The notes under the pieces: model-generated | What the model was told of the DNA's origin: nothing | Database searches by the model: none | The model's input: only the letters and a program-made list of their open reading frames with translations | Assembly: GCA_036397975.1 (NCBI GenBank) | Contig: DASWHW010000175.1 | Coordinates: 1-25,725 of the forward strand | DNA length: 25,725 bases | Direction of reading: 5' to 3' | From: SZUA-287 sp036397975 | Lineage (GTDB): Bacteria > Bacteroidota > Ignavibacteria > UBA10030 > UBA6906 | Program-made: the position numbers and the translations under genes | Shown here: in pieces, positions 8,485 to 15,414 of the stretch | How positions within the stretch are numbered: the stretch's first letter is position 1 | Layout of the letters: every line of letters begins with the position of its first letter

Positions 8485-9173
8485 GATGAAGCCTCCTTCC
8501 TGACGAGCTCCTGTGTTCTTTCACAGCGCAAGAATTCTTCCTCGAATTCCCTCCACACTTCCTGATCAAAGCTGGTCAGAGCTCCATCAATAGGCAGTCC
8601 GCCGTCTTGTATGAACACCGGCTGGAGAATGCCGTCTCCAGCATCTTTGTTTGCGAGAAACTCCTTTGCCTTGTCAAACTGCTTCCGTATCCATTCAATA
8701 GACGTTGGGATTTGAAAGACATTCCGGATAACGGGATCTTCCGGCAGTATTTTAAGACACCAACCTGCGCCGTAAGGATCCCAGCCTATGCCTTTCGGGT
8801 GTTTGAGCAGTTTGGTGTTCACCGAAATAACATGGCCTGCAATCGGCGGGGAAAGATGCAGGACCTTTCCATCCTTCAGGATTTCAATGGTTCCACTCTT
8901 AGCGCCAATGCGATTTCCTGCTCTTGGGAGAGTAATAGCATCCGGGGAGCCGACGAGACCGCAGAGGAAATGATCGATCCCTAGTGTCACAAGGCCATCC
9001 GGGTCCGGCCGCAGCCATGTGTGATTCGGTGCGATGCCGGTATCATGAAGATAGCGCCACGCATTCGGAGACAAGCCTGTTGATCGCAAAGACTCCTGCT
9101 CTTTTTTCTTTTCGTTGAAATAATCAATAAAGAGAAAGATAGAAACCATAGTAAGTACGAGTAGGACAGTCAT
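8481..9173 (-). CDS. Membrane-anchored GcvH-fold (lipoyl-domain-like) protein, first in order from HybA
   Basis: This 230-residue protein starts with a hydrophobic helix (residues 2-17) followed by lysines, so the rest should face the cytoplasm. Residues about 45-145 resemble glycine-cleavage H protein: HTWLRPDPDGLVTLGID, LPRAGNRI, SPPIAGHVISVN and the closing YGAGWCLKI. In GcvH the lipoyl lysine sits in ESVKA before the SP-x-SG strand. Here that hairpin reads EILKDGKVLHL, two residues longer; a lysine is present but not at a clearly equivalent place. A C-terminal region of about 75 residues contains IQDGGLP, shared with its neighbour. It overlaps the HybA-like gene and its paralogue by 4 bp each. 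No glycine cleavage genes are nearby, so a role in the redox complex is more likely. Its function is unknown. Confidence 0.8.
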   Translation of the reverse strand: MTVLLVLTMVSIFLFIDYFNEKKKEQESLRSTGLSPNAWRYLHDTGIAPNHTWLRPDPDGLVTLGIDHFLCGLVGSPDAITLPRAGNRIGAKSGTIEILKDGKVLHLSPPIAGHVISVNTKLLKHPKGIGWDPYGAGWCLKILPEDPVIRNVFQIPTSIEWIRKQFDKAKEFLANKDAGDGILQPVFIQDGGLPIDGALTSFDQEVWREFEEEFLRCERTQELVRKEASS

Positions 9174-9823
9174 GACAATTCCTCCCTCCTTTCATAGGGA
9201 TGTTCCTTATTATCGCGCATTAAGAAAAACTCCTGGACAAGAGCGTTCCATTCTTCATCGGAGCAGCGCTCCGCGAGATGTGGAATGACAAGTCCTCCAT
9301 CCTGAAGCATGAGAGCCGGGGTGGTCGAAAAGAATCTCTGTAGCTGCGTATTCACCGTTTCCTGCCACGCCCACGCCCACCGACCGGTGAAGAGATTGGA
9401 TACCTCAGCGCGAACCTTGCCTGGATGAACTTTGAAGAGCCATCCATCCTGATACGGAGAGAGATTGATCATTGATGGATCGCGTTGGACCATTTCGTTT
9501 TTTTCGATTACCCGACCTGTCACTGGACTCACAAGGGAAACAGTGCGCCCACCATTCGTGATCTGAATAACCGGCTCACCCTGGCGCACCTTATGAAGAA
9601 GCTTTGGCATGGTCACCGCTGTGGGCGAGCCGATAATTCTCTGGGTGAAATCATCAACGCCGACAACAGCTTCTCCGTCCTCATTCAGTCTCAACCACGT
9701 GTGGCCCGGATGAATGTAGCGTGGTAGAAAGACCGGCTTATCGTGAACTCTCGGCCTATTGCGTCTGATGAGTTCGAACAGAAACAACACCAACGCAGAG
9801 CAAATTGCAAGAATGGCTGACAT
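9170..9823 (-). CDS. Membrane-anchored GcvH-fold protein, paralogue without lipoyl lysine
   Basis: This 217-residue protein is paralogous to the following gene: N-terminal helix (about 2-18, then RRNRPR), GcvH-like core with HPGHTWLRLNEDGEAVVGVDDF, SPVTGRVIEKN and YQDGWLFKV, and a tail with LQDGGLVIPHL. The hairpin that would carry lipoate reads ITNGGRTVSL, so no lysine is available and lipoylation there is excluded. I chose the ATG at 9823 because AGGAGG lies 6 nt upstream and the product then begins with the helix; a 30-residue longer reading has no comparable ribosome site. It is the first gene of the GcvH-like/GcvH-like/HybA/NrfD operon, with a 572-bp noncoding region upstream. The two proteins could form a cytoplasm-facing pair on the NrfD core (inference). 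Confidence 0.8.
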   Translation of the reverse strand: MSAILAICSALVLFLFELIRRNRPRVHDKPVFLPRYIHPGHTWLRLNEDGEAVVGVDDFTQRIIGSPTAVTMPKLLHKVRQGEPVIQITNGGRTVSLVSPVTGRVIEKNEMVQRDPSMINLSPYQDGWLFKVHPGKVRAEVSNLFTGRWAWAWQETVNTQLQRFFSTTPALMLQDGGLVIPHLAERCSDEEWNALVQEFFLMRDNKEHPYERREELS

Positions 9824-10395
9824 GGGCGACCTCCTTTCGGAGAGAGTTGTAAGAAACAATTTCTGAGATCCTCTGTTCCAATAACCCTGCCAAGAAAACA
9901 ATGGGTCCGACAATTTTCATGGCCGTACATCTTCTTTTCCTACATCAGGTTATAAACCACAGGAGTGACAAAACAATCAGGGGCAGACACGTGATTGACG
10001 GAAGTGATGAAACTTGCAACACCACTTTCGCATTGACACCCGAAAATGTCTCCATTCGCCAAGGCTCTTATGTGAAAAATGGAACTGCAGAAAAACTCAA
10101 CATGAGGTGTTGCGGTATTCGGCAACGCTCCTCTTGTCATTTTTCGAATTTTCTGGCTTGTTCAATACCTCCTCGGTTTCCACAATTAGGAATGACCTTC
10201 CCAATCCTCGCAGTTTTTCGAAGACGAGGAGAGCGAATCGCCCCAAAAATGATTATTTTGCTTCCGTACATCCAACCTTCGGTGGCATGGGCTTTGCCAA
10301 TTTGACTTGTGGTATTTACATCTCCAGCCATCTATCCACCATTGCACTCAATGAGTGATTCTTAGATTTCTTGAAATTTCTGGAAGGACAATCCA
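9824..10395. other. 572-bp divergent noncoding region between the redox operon and malic enzyme
   Basis: No convincing gene is seen here. An open plus-strand frame at 9901-10305 lacks a ribosome site and recognisable sequence. The region must hold the divergent promoters of the redox operon (minus) and the malic enzyme (plus). It contains the AGGAGG site of the minus gene, the sigma-54-like palindrome at 10283-10298, a small hairpin GTTGC/GCAAC (10109-10126) and TCCTCG/CGAGGA (10205-10230). No riboswitch class is recognised. Confidence 0.6.
10283..10298 (+). promoter_or_regulatory. Sigma-54-like promoter site upstream of the malic enzyme gene
   Basis: TGGCATGGGCTTTGCC has GG and GC at the -24/-12 spacing and matches TGGCACG-N4-TTGCA at all but two defined positions. 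Transcription would begin near 10310, giving a leader of about 86 nt before malE-type ATG 10396. The site is partly palindromic (TGGCA-N7-TGCCA), so the opposite strand also fits the GG/GC spacing; it could alternatively be an operator. No sigma-54 enhancer site was identified. Confidence 0.4.
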
Positions 10396-12705
10396 ATGAT
10401 ACGCAAGCAAGACGCCCTCGATTATCACAGTCAGGGGCGGAAGGGAAAAATCGAGGTCGTGTACACCAAGCCGTGTGCGACGCAGCGAGATCTTTCCCTC
10501 GCTTACACACCCGGCGTGGCTGATCCATGCCTGGAGATTGCTGCAAATCCGGAGGACGGATACAAATATACTGCGAAGGGCAATCTCGTTGCCGTCGTCA
10601 GCAATGGTACGGCAGTCCTTGGTCTGGGAGACATTGGGGCGCTTGCCGGAAAACCGGTGATGGAGGGAAAGGGGGTTCTCTTCAAGAGGTTCGCAGACAT
10701 CGATGTTTTTGACATTGAGCTGGATACAAAAGACCCTGATGAGATCATTCGCATTGTCAAGGCTCTGGAGCCGACATTCGGCGGCATCAACCTCGAAGAC
10801 ATCAAAGCACCCGAGTGTTTCGCCATCGAAGAGAAGCTGAAGGCAATCATGAATATTCCTGTCTTTCATGATGACCAGCATGGAACGGCAATCATCTCGG
10901 GGGCCGGCCTCTTGAATGCGCTCGAAGTGGTCGGGAAGAAGATCAAAGACGTGAAGGTTGTCTTCAGCGGTGCGGGCGCCGCGGGCATCGCCTGCGCGAA
11001 ATTCTATCTCACCCTTGGGGTCAAGAAGGAGAACTTGCTCCTTGTCGATACGAAGGGAGTAGTCTACAAGGGAAGAAAAGAGGGGATGAATCCGTACAAG
11101 GAGTTATTTGCGGCCGATACCAAAGCGCGAACACTGGCTGATGCAATCAAAGGGGCAGATGTGTTCGCCGGCGTTTCGGCGAAGGATTTGCTGACACAGG
11201 AAATGGTCAAAAGCATGGCGCCCAACCCGATCATTTTTGCCATGGCGAATCCCGATCCGGAGATTACGTTCGAGGATGCCTTTGCTGCACGCTCCGATGT
11301 GCTTATGGCGACAGGGCGATCGGACTACCCGAACCAGGTGAACAACGTCCTCGGCTTCCCCTTTATTTTCCGCGGCGCGCTCGATGTTCGCGCCACCGCC
11401 ATCAATGATGAGATGAAGCTCGCAGCCGCGCGAGCACTGGCAGACCTTGCGAAAGAAGATGTTCCGGACTCCGTGATCAAAGCGTACGGCGGCAAGCCGA
11501 TCAAATTCGGGCGTGAGTACATCATCCCGAAACCGTTCGATCCGCGCGTTCTCTTATGGGTGGCGCCAGCGGTTGCCCGCGCCGCGATCGAGACGGGCGT
11601 TGCACGAAGCGTCATCAAGGACATGGACGCGTATCGGGATTCTCTTGAAAGCAGATTCGGGCGATCGAAGGAAATCATGCGCGTCGTCATTCATAAAGCC
11701 CAGCGATCAAAAAAGCGCATTGTCTTTCCTGAAGGAATCGAAGCAAAGATTCTTCGCGCCAGTCAAATTATTCTTGACGAGGGTATCGCAACTCCTGTCC
11801 TGCTCGGAAGTCAGGATGCAATCCGCGAAAAAATCAAGATGCTCGACCTTGATCTGGGCCACGTCGAGATCATCGACCCCACCTCTTCACCGAAGTTCGA
11901 TGAGTACATGGGACTCTTTTACGATATGCGAAAGAGAAAGGGAATTTCGCGGGCAGATGCGCAAACCATGATGCGTCGGCCGATCTACTATGGCATGACG
12001 ATGGTGCGCACCGGCGATGCCGACGGTATTGTTGCAGGCCTCACGCAACATTATCCCGATACCATGCGACCTGCGTTGCAGGTTATCCAACCTCTCTCGG
12101 GTATCACGACGGTGGCCGGGATGTATATGCTTTTTTTCAAGAACGATGTTCGCTTCATTGCGGATGCGACAGTCAATTTTGACCCGACGGCGGAGGACCT
12201 CGCAAACATTGCTATCCTTGCAGCAGAGAAGGTTCGTGGCTTTGACATCGAACCGCGCATCGCGATGCTCTCATTCAGCAACTTCGGAAGTACCCGCCAC
12301 CCCCGGTCCGATAAAATGGCAAAGGCTGCCGAGATCGTAAAACAACGGGCGCCGGATATCATCGTTGACGGAGAGTTGATGGCCGATACCGCAGTTGTCC
12401 CGGAAATCCTGAATTCTCTTTACCCGTTCAGCACACTGAAAGGAGACGCCAACGTGCTGCTCTGTCCGAACCTCGAATCCGCAAACATTGCCACGAAACT
12501 TCTGACGCGTCTTGGTGGCGCGGAGACAATCGGACCGATTCTCCTCGGGATGAACAAACCTGTATATCTGTTAATACCGGGAAACGAAGTCGCAGATATT
12601 GTTAACGTAACGGCAATGGCAGCACGCGACGCTCAGGAGCCGGCGAAAGACATGACCGGTTCTCCTTCCACCCGACCGCAGAAACTGTCGATGGTTTACG
12701 AATAG
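10396..12705 (+). CDS. maeB: NADP-dependent malic enzyme with C-terminal phosphotransacetylase-like domain
   Basis: Malic enzyme oxidatively decarboxylates malate to pyruvate and CO2 in the cytosol, linking the TCA cycle with pyruvate and NADPH supply. The 769-residue product has the full MaeB architecture. Residues 1-160 form the malic N-terminal domain (DLSLAYTPGVADPCLEI, KGNLVAVVSNGTAVLGLGDIG, FHDDQHGTA). Residues about 165-400 form the NAD(P)-binding domain (VVFSGAGAAGIACAKFYL, FAMANPDPEI, ATGRSDYPNQVNNVL). Residues about 425-757 form a phosphate acetyltransferase-like domain, usually regulatory (acetyl-CoA sensing) rather than catalytic in MaeB. GGAAGGA stands 7 nt before the ATG. It is the only plus-strand gene in the window, monocistronic, and ends at a strong terminator. 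In E. coli-type MaeB the domain fusion is standard, so nothing is unusual in its length. Confidence 0.96.
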   Translation: MIRKQDALDYHSQGRKGKIEVVYTKPCATQRDLSLAYTPGVADPCLEIAANPEDGYKYTAKGNLVAVVSNGTAVLGLGDIGALAGKPVMEGKGVLFKRFADIDVFDIELDTKDPDEIIRIVKALEPTFGGINLEDIKAPECFAIEEKLKAIMNIPVFHDDQHGTAIISGAGLLNALEVVGKKIKDVKVVFSGAGAAGIACAKFYLTLGVKKENLLLVDTKGVVYKGRKEGMNPYKELFAADTKARTLADAIKGADVFAGVSAKDLLTQEMVKSMAPNPIIFAMANPDPEITFEDAFAARSDVLMATGRSDYPNQVNNVLGFPFIFRGALDVRATAINDEMKLAAARALADLAKEDVPDSVIKAYGGKPIKFGREYIIPKPFDPRVLLWVAPAVARAAIETGVARSVIKDMDAYRDSLESRFGRSKEIMRVVIHKAQRSKKRIVFPEGIEAKILRASQIILDEGIATPVLLGSQDAIREKIKMLDLDLGHVEIIDPTSSPKFDEYMGLFYDMRKRKGISRADAQTMMRRPIYYGMTMVRTGDADGIVAGLTQHYPDTMRPALQVIQPLSGITTVAGMYMLFFKNDVRFIADATVNFDPTAEDLANIAILAAEKVRGFDIEPRIAMLSFSNFGSTRHPRSDKMAKAAEIVKQRAPDIIVDGELMADTAVVPEILNSLYPFSTLKGDANVLLCPNLESANIATKLLTRLGGAETIGPILLGMNKPVYLLIPGNEVADIVNVTAMAARDAQEPAKDMTGSPSTRPQKLSMVYE

Positions 12706-12739
12706 TATCAGGCAGGAGAAAAGACGCCGAAAAAACGAA

Positions 12740-12771
12740 GAGCCCGTTCCACAACGGGCTCTTTTTGTTTT
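12740..12771 (+). terminator. Rho-independent terminator of maeB
   Basis: GAGCCCGTT (12740-12748) pairs perfectly with AACGGGCTC (12753-12761) around a 4-nt loop, followed by TTTTTGTTTT. An A-rich tract before the stem may let it work in both directions, which suits the convergent gene remnant on the minus strand. Confidence 0.93.
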
Positions 12772-12788
12772 ACGAATTGAACTTCGGA

Positions 12789-13008
12789 TCAGGTAAAGAT
12801 GATCTGTCCCCCTGCAGCCTTCTCGTAAAAATGGCATGCGTACAGGTCTCGTCCCGCATCGTGATCATGCCCTGAAAGTCCCGCACTGGCGTAATGTGTT
12901 TCGTGCTGGTCGACGATCGTGATTTGCCATTCGCTCTTATCGAGAACGTTGTTGAGTTTATTGAGCATCATTGTTCCGGCAGCTCCAGCACCAAGTATCC
13001 TTTTTCAT
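12789..13008 (-). pseudogene. Remnant of a sulfide:quinone-reductase-like FAD/NAD(P) oxidoreductase
   Basis: After ATG at 13008, the AAAAA run (13005-13001) puts the frame off by one. In the next frame the sequence reads ILGAGAAGTMMLNKL and then a stretch including SEWQITIVDQHETHY. This is the N-terminal FAD-binding Rossmann unit (GxGxxG) of SQR-type flavoproteins. The family continues with a YQPG-type segment and about 330 more residues; here the similarity stops after HETHY and the frame closes at 12789. So the gene has lost nearly everything beyond the first 40 residues, besides the frameshift, which could be a one-base homopolymer expansion. AAGGA-type ribosome sites remain upstream and the remnant follows the MerR gene by 24 bp, suggesting a former MerR-SQR operon. 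What the sequence after HETHY derives from is unknown. Confidence 0.75.
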
Positions 13009-13031
13009 TTTTCCTTTTTCCTTAATCTCAG

Positions 13032-13502
13032 TTACAAAACACCAGCATCGGAACATTGCATAAACGCAGGGGTTCCCCCCGTGGTGAATGCAACAATCGT
13101 CTCTTTGAGCGTCCCGCAATCCGTGCACGCGGTATAGACGAGGCACTGGCGGCAGTCGGCGTTTTTACATTCCCATGATTTTTCACTCGCCATCCAGCAG
13201 GGGTCCTCATGGAAAACGAATGCCGGGCAGGCATTCCGTTCTCCGGCTGGACACCCTTTGATTCTCCAGCAAGGAATGAGTGCCAGTATTCTCCGGATTC
13301 CGGCAATGCCGATCTTTTCGCCCCTGATGGTTTTGCGCATGCATCGTATTCTCTCGACATCCTGTTCCGTATACCTGCGGTGGCCAGAAATGAGTTTCTC
13401 GGGAATGATCAATCCTTCGCGTTCATACATGCGGAGGGTGGGAACCGATACTCCAACCATATCTGCTGCTTCACCAATACTGTACGATCCGTTTTTCAGC
13501 AC
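13032..13502 (-). CDS. MerR-family regulator with Cys-rich C-terminal domain
   Basis: A MerR-type DNA-binding domain occupies residues 5-72 (SYSIGEAADMVGVSVPTLRMYEREGLI, then HRRYTEQDVERI). Instead of an aromatic ligand pocket, the C-terminus is rich in cysteine and tryptophan: CWRIKGC, ACPAF, PCWM, ECKNADCRQCLVYTACTDCG. This resembles the zinc-binding two-CW type of domain, or a redox or metal-sensing site. I place the start at GTG 13502, just before LKNGSYSIGEA, with AGGA about 7 nt upstream, giving 156 residues. The frame remains open for 90 codons further upstream, but that stretch is not MerR-like and crosses the likely promoter. The gene lies directly before the SQR-like remnant, so sulfur or thiol sensing is a fair guess. 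No inducer can be named. Confidence 0.85.
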   Translation of the reverse strand: MLKNGSYSIGEAADMVGVSVPTLRMYEREGLIIPEKLISGHRRYTEQDVERIRCMRKTIRGEKIGIAGIRRILALIPCWRIKGCPAGERNACPAFVFHEDPCWMASEKSWECKNADCRQCLVYTACTDCGTLKETIVAFTTGGTPAFMQCSDAGVL

Positions 13503-13644
13503 ATCATTTCCTGTCCTTGTGATTCTATATCTAGAAATACAGGTATTGTGCCAAACAGTAATTGACGATGGAGAAGCATAGACGCCGTTTTCGCGAAGAA
13601 GAATTCCTCCGTGTGAGAAAAGATTTTTTCCTGGAACCAGAATT

Positions 13645-13678
13645 GAGAAAACAAAAAGCCCGCACGACGGCGGGCTTT
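13645..13678 (-). terminator. Rho-independent terminator of the thioredoxin operon
   Basis: On the minus strand AAAGCCCGC pairs with GCGGGCTTT (9 bp; plus-strand arms 13655-13663 and 13670-13678) around a 6-nt loop. It is followed by TTGTTTTCTC after the stem's own T-run. It lies 27 bp after the thioredoxin stop and closes the six-gene block. Confidence 0.92.
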
Positions 13679-13704
13679 GAGGGACATCGATCGGTTTTTG
13701 TTGA

Positions 13705-14067
13705 TCAGGCTGCTGCTGCGAGCAGCTCCTTCTCCACTGCTTGCTTGAGGGATTCCTTCGGAAGAGCTCCAACAGCCATCTTGGGCTGGCCGTTCATCGG
13801 CACCAACAAAAGAGAGGGAATACTCCGAATCCCAAATGCGGATGCGAGTTCCTGCTCTTCATCGGTATTGACCTTATAGAAATTCACCTTCCCTTCATAT
13901 TCCTTCGAGAGTTCATCGATAACGGGTCCGACCATGCGGCACGGTCCGCACCACGGCGCCCAAAAATCGATCACGCAGGGAATATTCCCCTCAAATTTCC
14001 AATCCTTGTTCTTCTCGTAATCGAACACCTGCGTCTTGAATGTCTCTGTTGTTAAGTGCTCCGCCAT
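13705..14067 (-). CDS. trxA: Thioredoxin
   Basis: This 120-residue cytosolic thioredoxin has the active site WCGPC (C40, C43), the FWAPWCGPCRM context and cis-proline P85 in IRSIPSLLL. It is slightly longer than E. coli TrxA because of a short N-terminal extension (MAEHLTTETFKTQVFDYEKNKDW, residues before the first strand). It reduces disulfides and probably persulfides of proteins. It is the last gene of the block that begins with the DUF2892 gene and is followed by a strong terminator, so it is probably co-transcribed with the OsmC and DUF302 genes under the ECF-type promoter at 15677-15708. No thioredoxin reductase gene is present in the window. Confidence 0.95.
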   Translation of the reverse strand: MAEHLTTETFKTQVFDYEKNKDWKFEGNIPCVIDFWAPWCGPCRMVGPVIDELSKEYEGKVNFYKVNTDEEQELASAFGIRSIPSLLLVPMNGQPKMAVGALPKESLKQAVEKELLAAAA

Positions 14068-14106
14068 AACAAATTGTCCTTTTTAATTTGGTGAATAGTA
14101 ATGCGC

Positions 14107-14490
14107 TTATACTTTCTCGATGACACGTTGAAGCCGTTGCTGTACTTCCTTCGCCACCACGACCATCTTCTCGTTTCCCACGATCTTGGTCATCACCATG
14201 GGGTCGAATGCTGCAACCTCTGTCTTCCCTTCCTTCTCATGCACAATTACATTACAAGGAAGGAGCAGGCCGATATCTTCTTCCGCCAGCAGAGCCTGAT
14301 AGGCAAAGGGCGGGTTACAAGCGCCTAGAATTGTATATCGCTTGAAATCAACGTCAATCTTCTTCTTCAGCGTGTCCTGAACATCGATCGTTGTGAGAAC
14401 GCCAAATCCTTCTTTTTTCAGTTCATCCGTGACCCTTTCAAGGGTCTGATCGAATGAGAGGTTTACTTGTTTTGAAAAGCCATATTTCAT
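14107..14490 (-). CDS. DUF302-family protein
   Basis: This 127-residue protein has the DUF302 pattern: KYGFSKQV, a helix with DELKKEGFGVLTTIDVQDTLKKKI, then YTILGACNPPFAYQAL, GLLLPCNVIVHE and a C-terminal helix. The conserved GACNPPFA loop and LLPCN each contain a cysteine. The start at 14490 has GAGGA upstream; a longer reading would run into the preceding gene in another frame and is not family-like. No biochemical function is established that I can cite. The family is often found near sulfur, thiol or metal-handling genes, and here it sits between a DUF6132 gene and thioredoxin. Confidence 0.88.
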   Translation of the reverse strand: MKYGFSKQVNLSFDQTLERVTDELKKEGFGVLTTIDVQDTLKKKIDVDFKRYTILGACNPPFAYQALLAEEDIGLLLPCNVIVHEKEGKTEVAAFDPMVMTKIVGNEKMVVVAKEVQQRLQRVIEKV

Positions 14491-14507
14491 CTTCTTGTTT
14501 CCTCGTT

Positions 14508-14681
14508 TTATGAAGTAGCAATCATCAAACCGATGAGCATGCCGTATATAGTGCTGATCCATGGGTTTCGCGTTATCGGGCAAGTTCCGGTTTTGCATCC
14601 GACGAATCGGTAGTAGAGGTAGCCGAGTCCTCCTCCTGCCAGAACGCTGCTCACGACGGAAATATTCAAGGCGGCTCCCAC
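14508..14681 (-). CDS. Small DUF6132-like membrane protein (second copy), 57 residues
   Basis: A short frame between the OsmC and DUF302 genes encodes VVSSVLAGGGLGYLYYRF, then VGCKTGTCPIT, RNPWISTIYG and a final hydrophobic stretch. It closely parallels the 69-residue protein at 15139-15348: the same GC-x4-CPIT-x-NP-x-x-ST-x-YG core and two membrane helices around C29 and C34. I propose GTG at 14681, which shares one base with the OsmC stop (TAGTG). TTG at 14669, with GGAG upstream, is an alternative start. It is easily missed because it is short and lacks ATG. The conserved cysteine pair at the membrane suggests a thiol or persulfide-related role, but no function is known. Confidence 0.8.
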   Translation of the reverse strand: MGAALNISVVSSVLAGGGLGYLYYRFVGCKTGTCPITRNPWISTIYGMLIGLMIATS

Positions 14682-15142
14682 TATGTGCTCATGACCGGTT
14701 GCCGCGCGCCAACAGCTTCACTCGGCTCAATCTTGTATGAGTGAGTCAGGTTCACTGCCTTACGAAGCATCGCAGAGACCGAGCAATATTTTGTGATTGA
14801 GAGTTCAATAGCGCGTTCGACGTCCGGTATCTTGATCCCATCGCCGTAGAACACGTATTCGACGTGGATATCGGTAAAAACTTTCGGGTGTTCTTCACTC
14901 AACGTTCCCTTGACGTGCAGCTCGAAACCATGCACAGGAGAGCGCTTCTTTTTCAAAATAGAGACCACATCGCTTCCGGTGCAACCGCCAAGCGAAAGCA
15001 GCAGGAGTTCTTTTGGCGTCGCCCCGGCATCGCTCCCTCCGAAATCCTTTCCACCATCCATCATTACCCAATGCCCCGAGTCTGCCTTGGCAGCAAAGGT
15101 GATTCCCTCAACTTGCTTGATCACAGCATGTCGTGTATTCAT
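14681..15142 (-). CDS. OsmC-family protein
   Basis: This 153-residue protein has the OsmC/Ohr fold signatures. C54 lies in LSLGGCTGSDVVSIL and C119 in TKYCSVSAML, the two family cysteines used by Ohr/OsmC to reduce organic hydroperoxides. Related YhfA-like members have no proven peroxidase activity, and this one looks like that branch (GGSDAGATPKELLL, ending with a YKIEP segment). It is cytosolic. It overlaps the upstream DUF6132 gene by 4 bp and shares its stop with the small DUF6132-like gene, so these membrane proteins and OsmC are tightly coupled. Thiol-dependent peroxide or persulfide detoxification is inferred. Confidence 0.92.
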   Translation of the reverse strand: MNTRHAVIKQVEGITFAAKADSGHWVMMDGGKDFGGSDAGATPKELLLLSLGGCTGSDVVSILKKKRSPVHGFELHVKGTLSEEHPKVFTDIHVEYVFYGDGIKIPDVERAIELSITKYCSVSAMLRKAVNLTHSYKIEPSEAVGARQPVMST

Positions 15143-15348
15143 TGATTGTCCTTTTGTTTTCTCTTATTGAAAATCTTGCCCATATCAGCGCCGATCAACA
15201 GCCCGATCGAGGCACCGTACAAAGTGCTGATATATGGGTTGGAGGTGATTGGACATGTTCCTGAGACACATCCAACGTAATAGTAATAGGCAAACCCTCC
15301 ACCCGCGCCTATCGCAACATAGAGAACTGTTTTCAGCCAAATTTTCAT
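15139..15348 (-). CDS. Small DUF6132-like membrane protein (first copy), 69 residues
   Basis: It has an N-terminal helix (residues 5-24), the core VGCVSGTCPITSNPYISTLYG (C27, C32) and a second helix (about 43-58) followed by a basic tail. AGGTGGAAG lies before the ATG. The core matches the family carrying a GC-x4-CPIT-x-NP motif, found as small integral membrane proteins in Bacteroidota and relatives and often near rhodanese or thiol genes. Its function is unknown. It begins 66 bp after the DUF2892 gene and overlaps the OsmC gene by 4 bp. Confidence 0.85.
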   Translation of the reverse strand: MKIWLKTVLYVAIGAGGGFAYYYYVGCVSGTCPITSNPYISTLYGASIGLLIGADMGKIFNKRKQKDNQ

Positions 15349-15414
15349 ACTTCCACCTGCTGCAACTTACTTTCGTTCAACAACGCTACAAGTTTCTCAA
15401 TCCTTATCGTTCGG

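Noticed and set aside
8481..9823. Annotation of the two GcvH-like proteins as glycine cleavage H protein
   Set aside because: They are membrane anchored, have extra C-terminal regions, at least one lacks the lipoyl lysine, and no gcvT or gcvP is nearby.
9901..10305. 134-codon open frame on the plus strand in the 572-bp noncoding region
   Set aside because: No ribosome site, mixed unfamiliar composition, and it covers most of the way to the maeB promoter. Not excluded, but not supported.
13503..13772. N-terminal extension of the MerR frame by 90 codons
   Set aside because: The extension is not MerR-like, overlaps the thioredoxin terminator and the end of the thioredoxin gene, and a GTG with a ribosome site exists at 13502.
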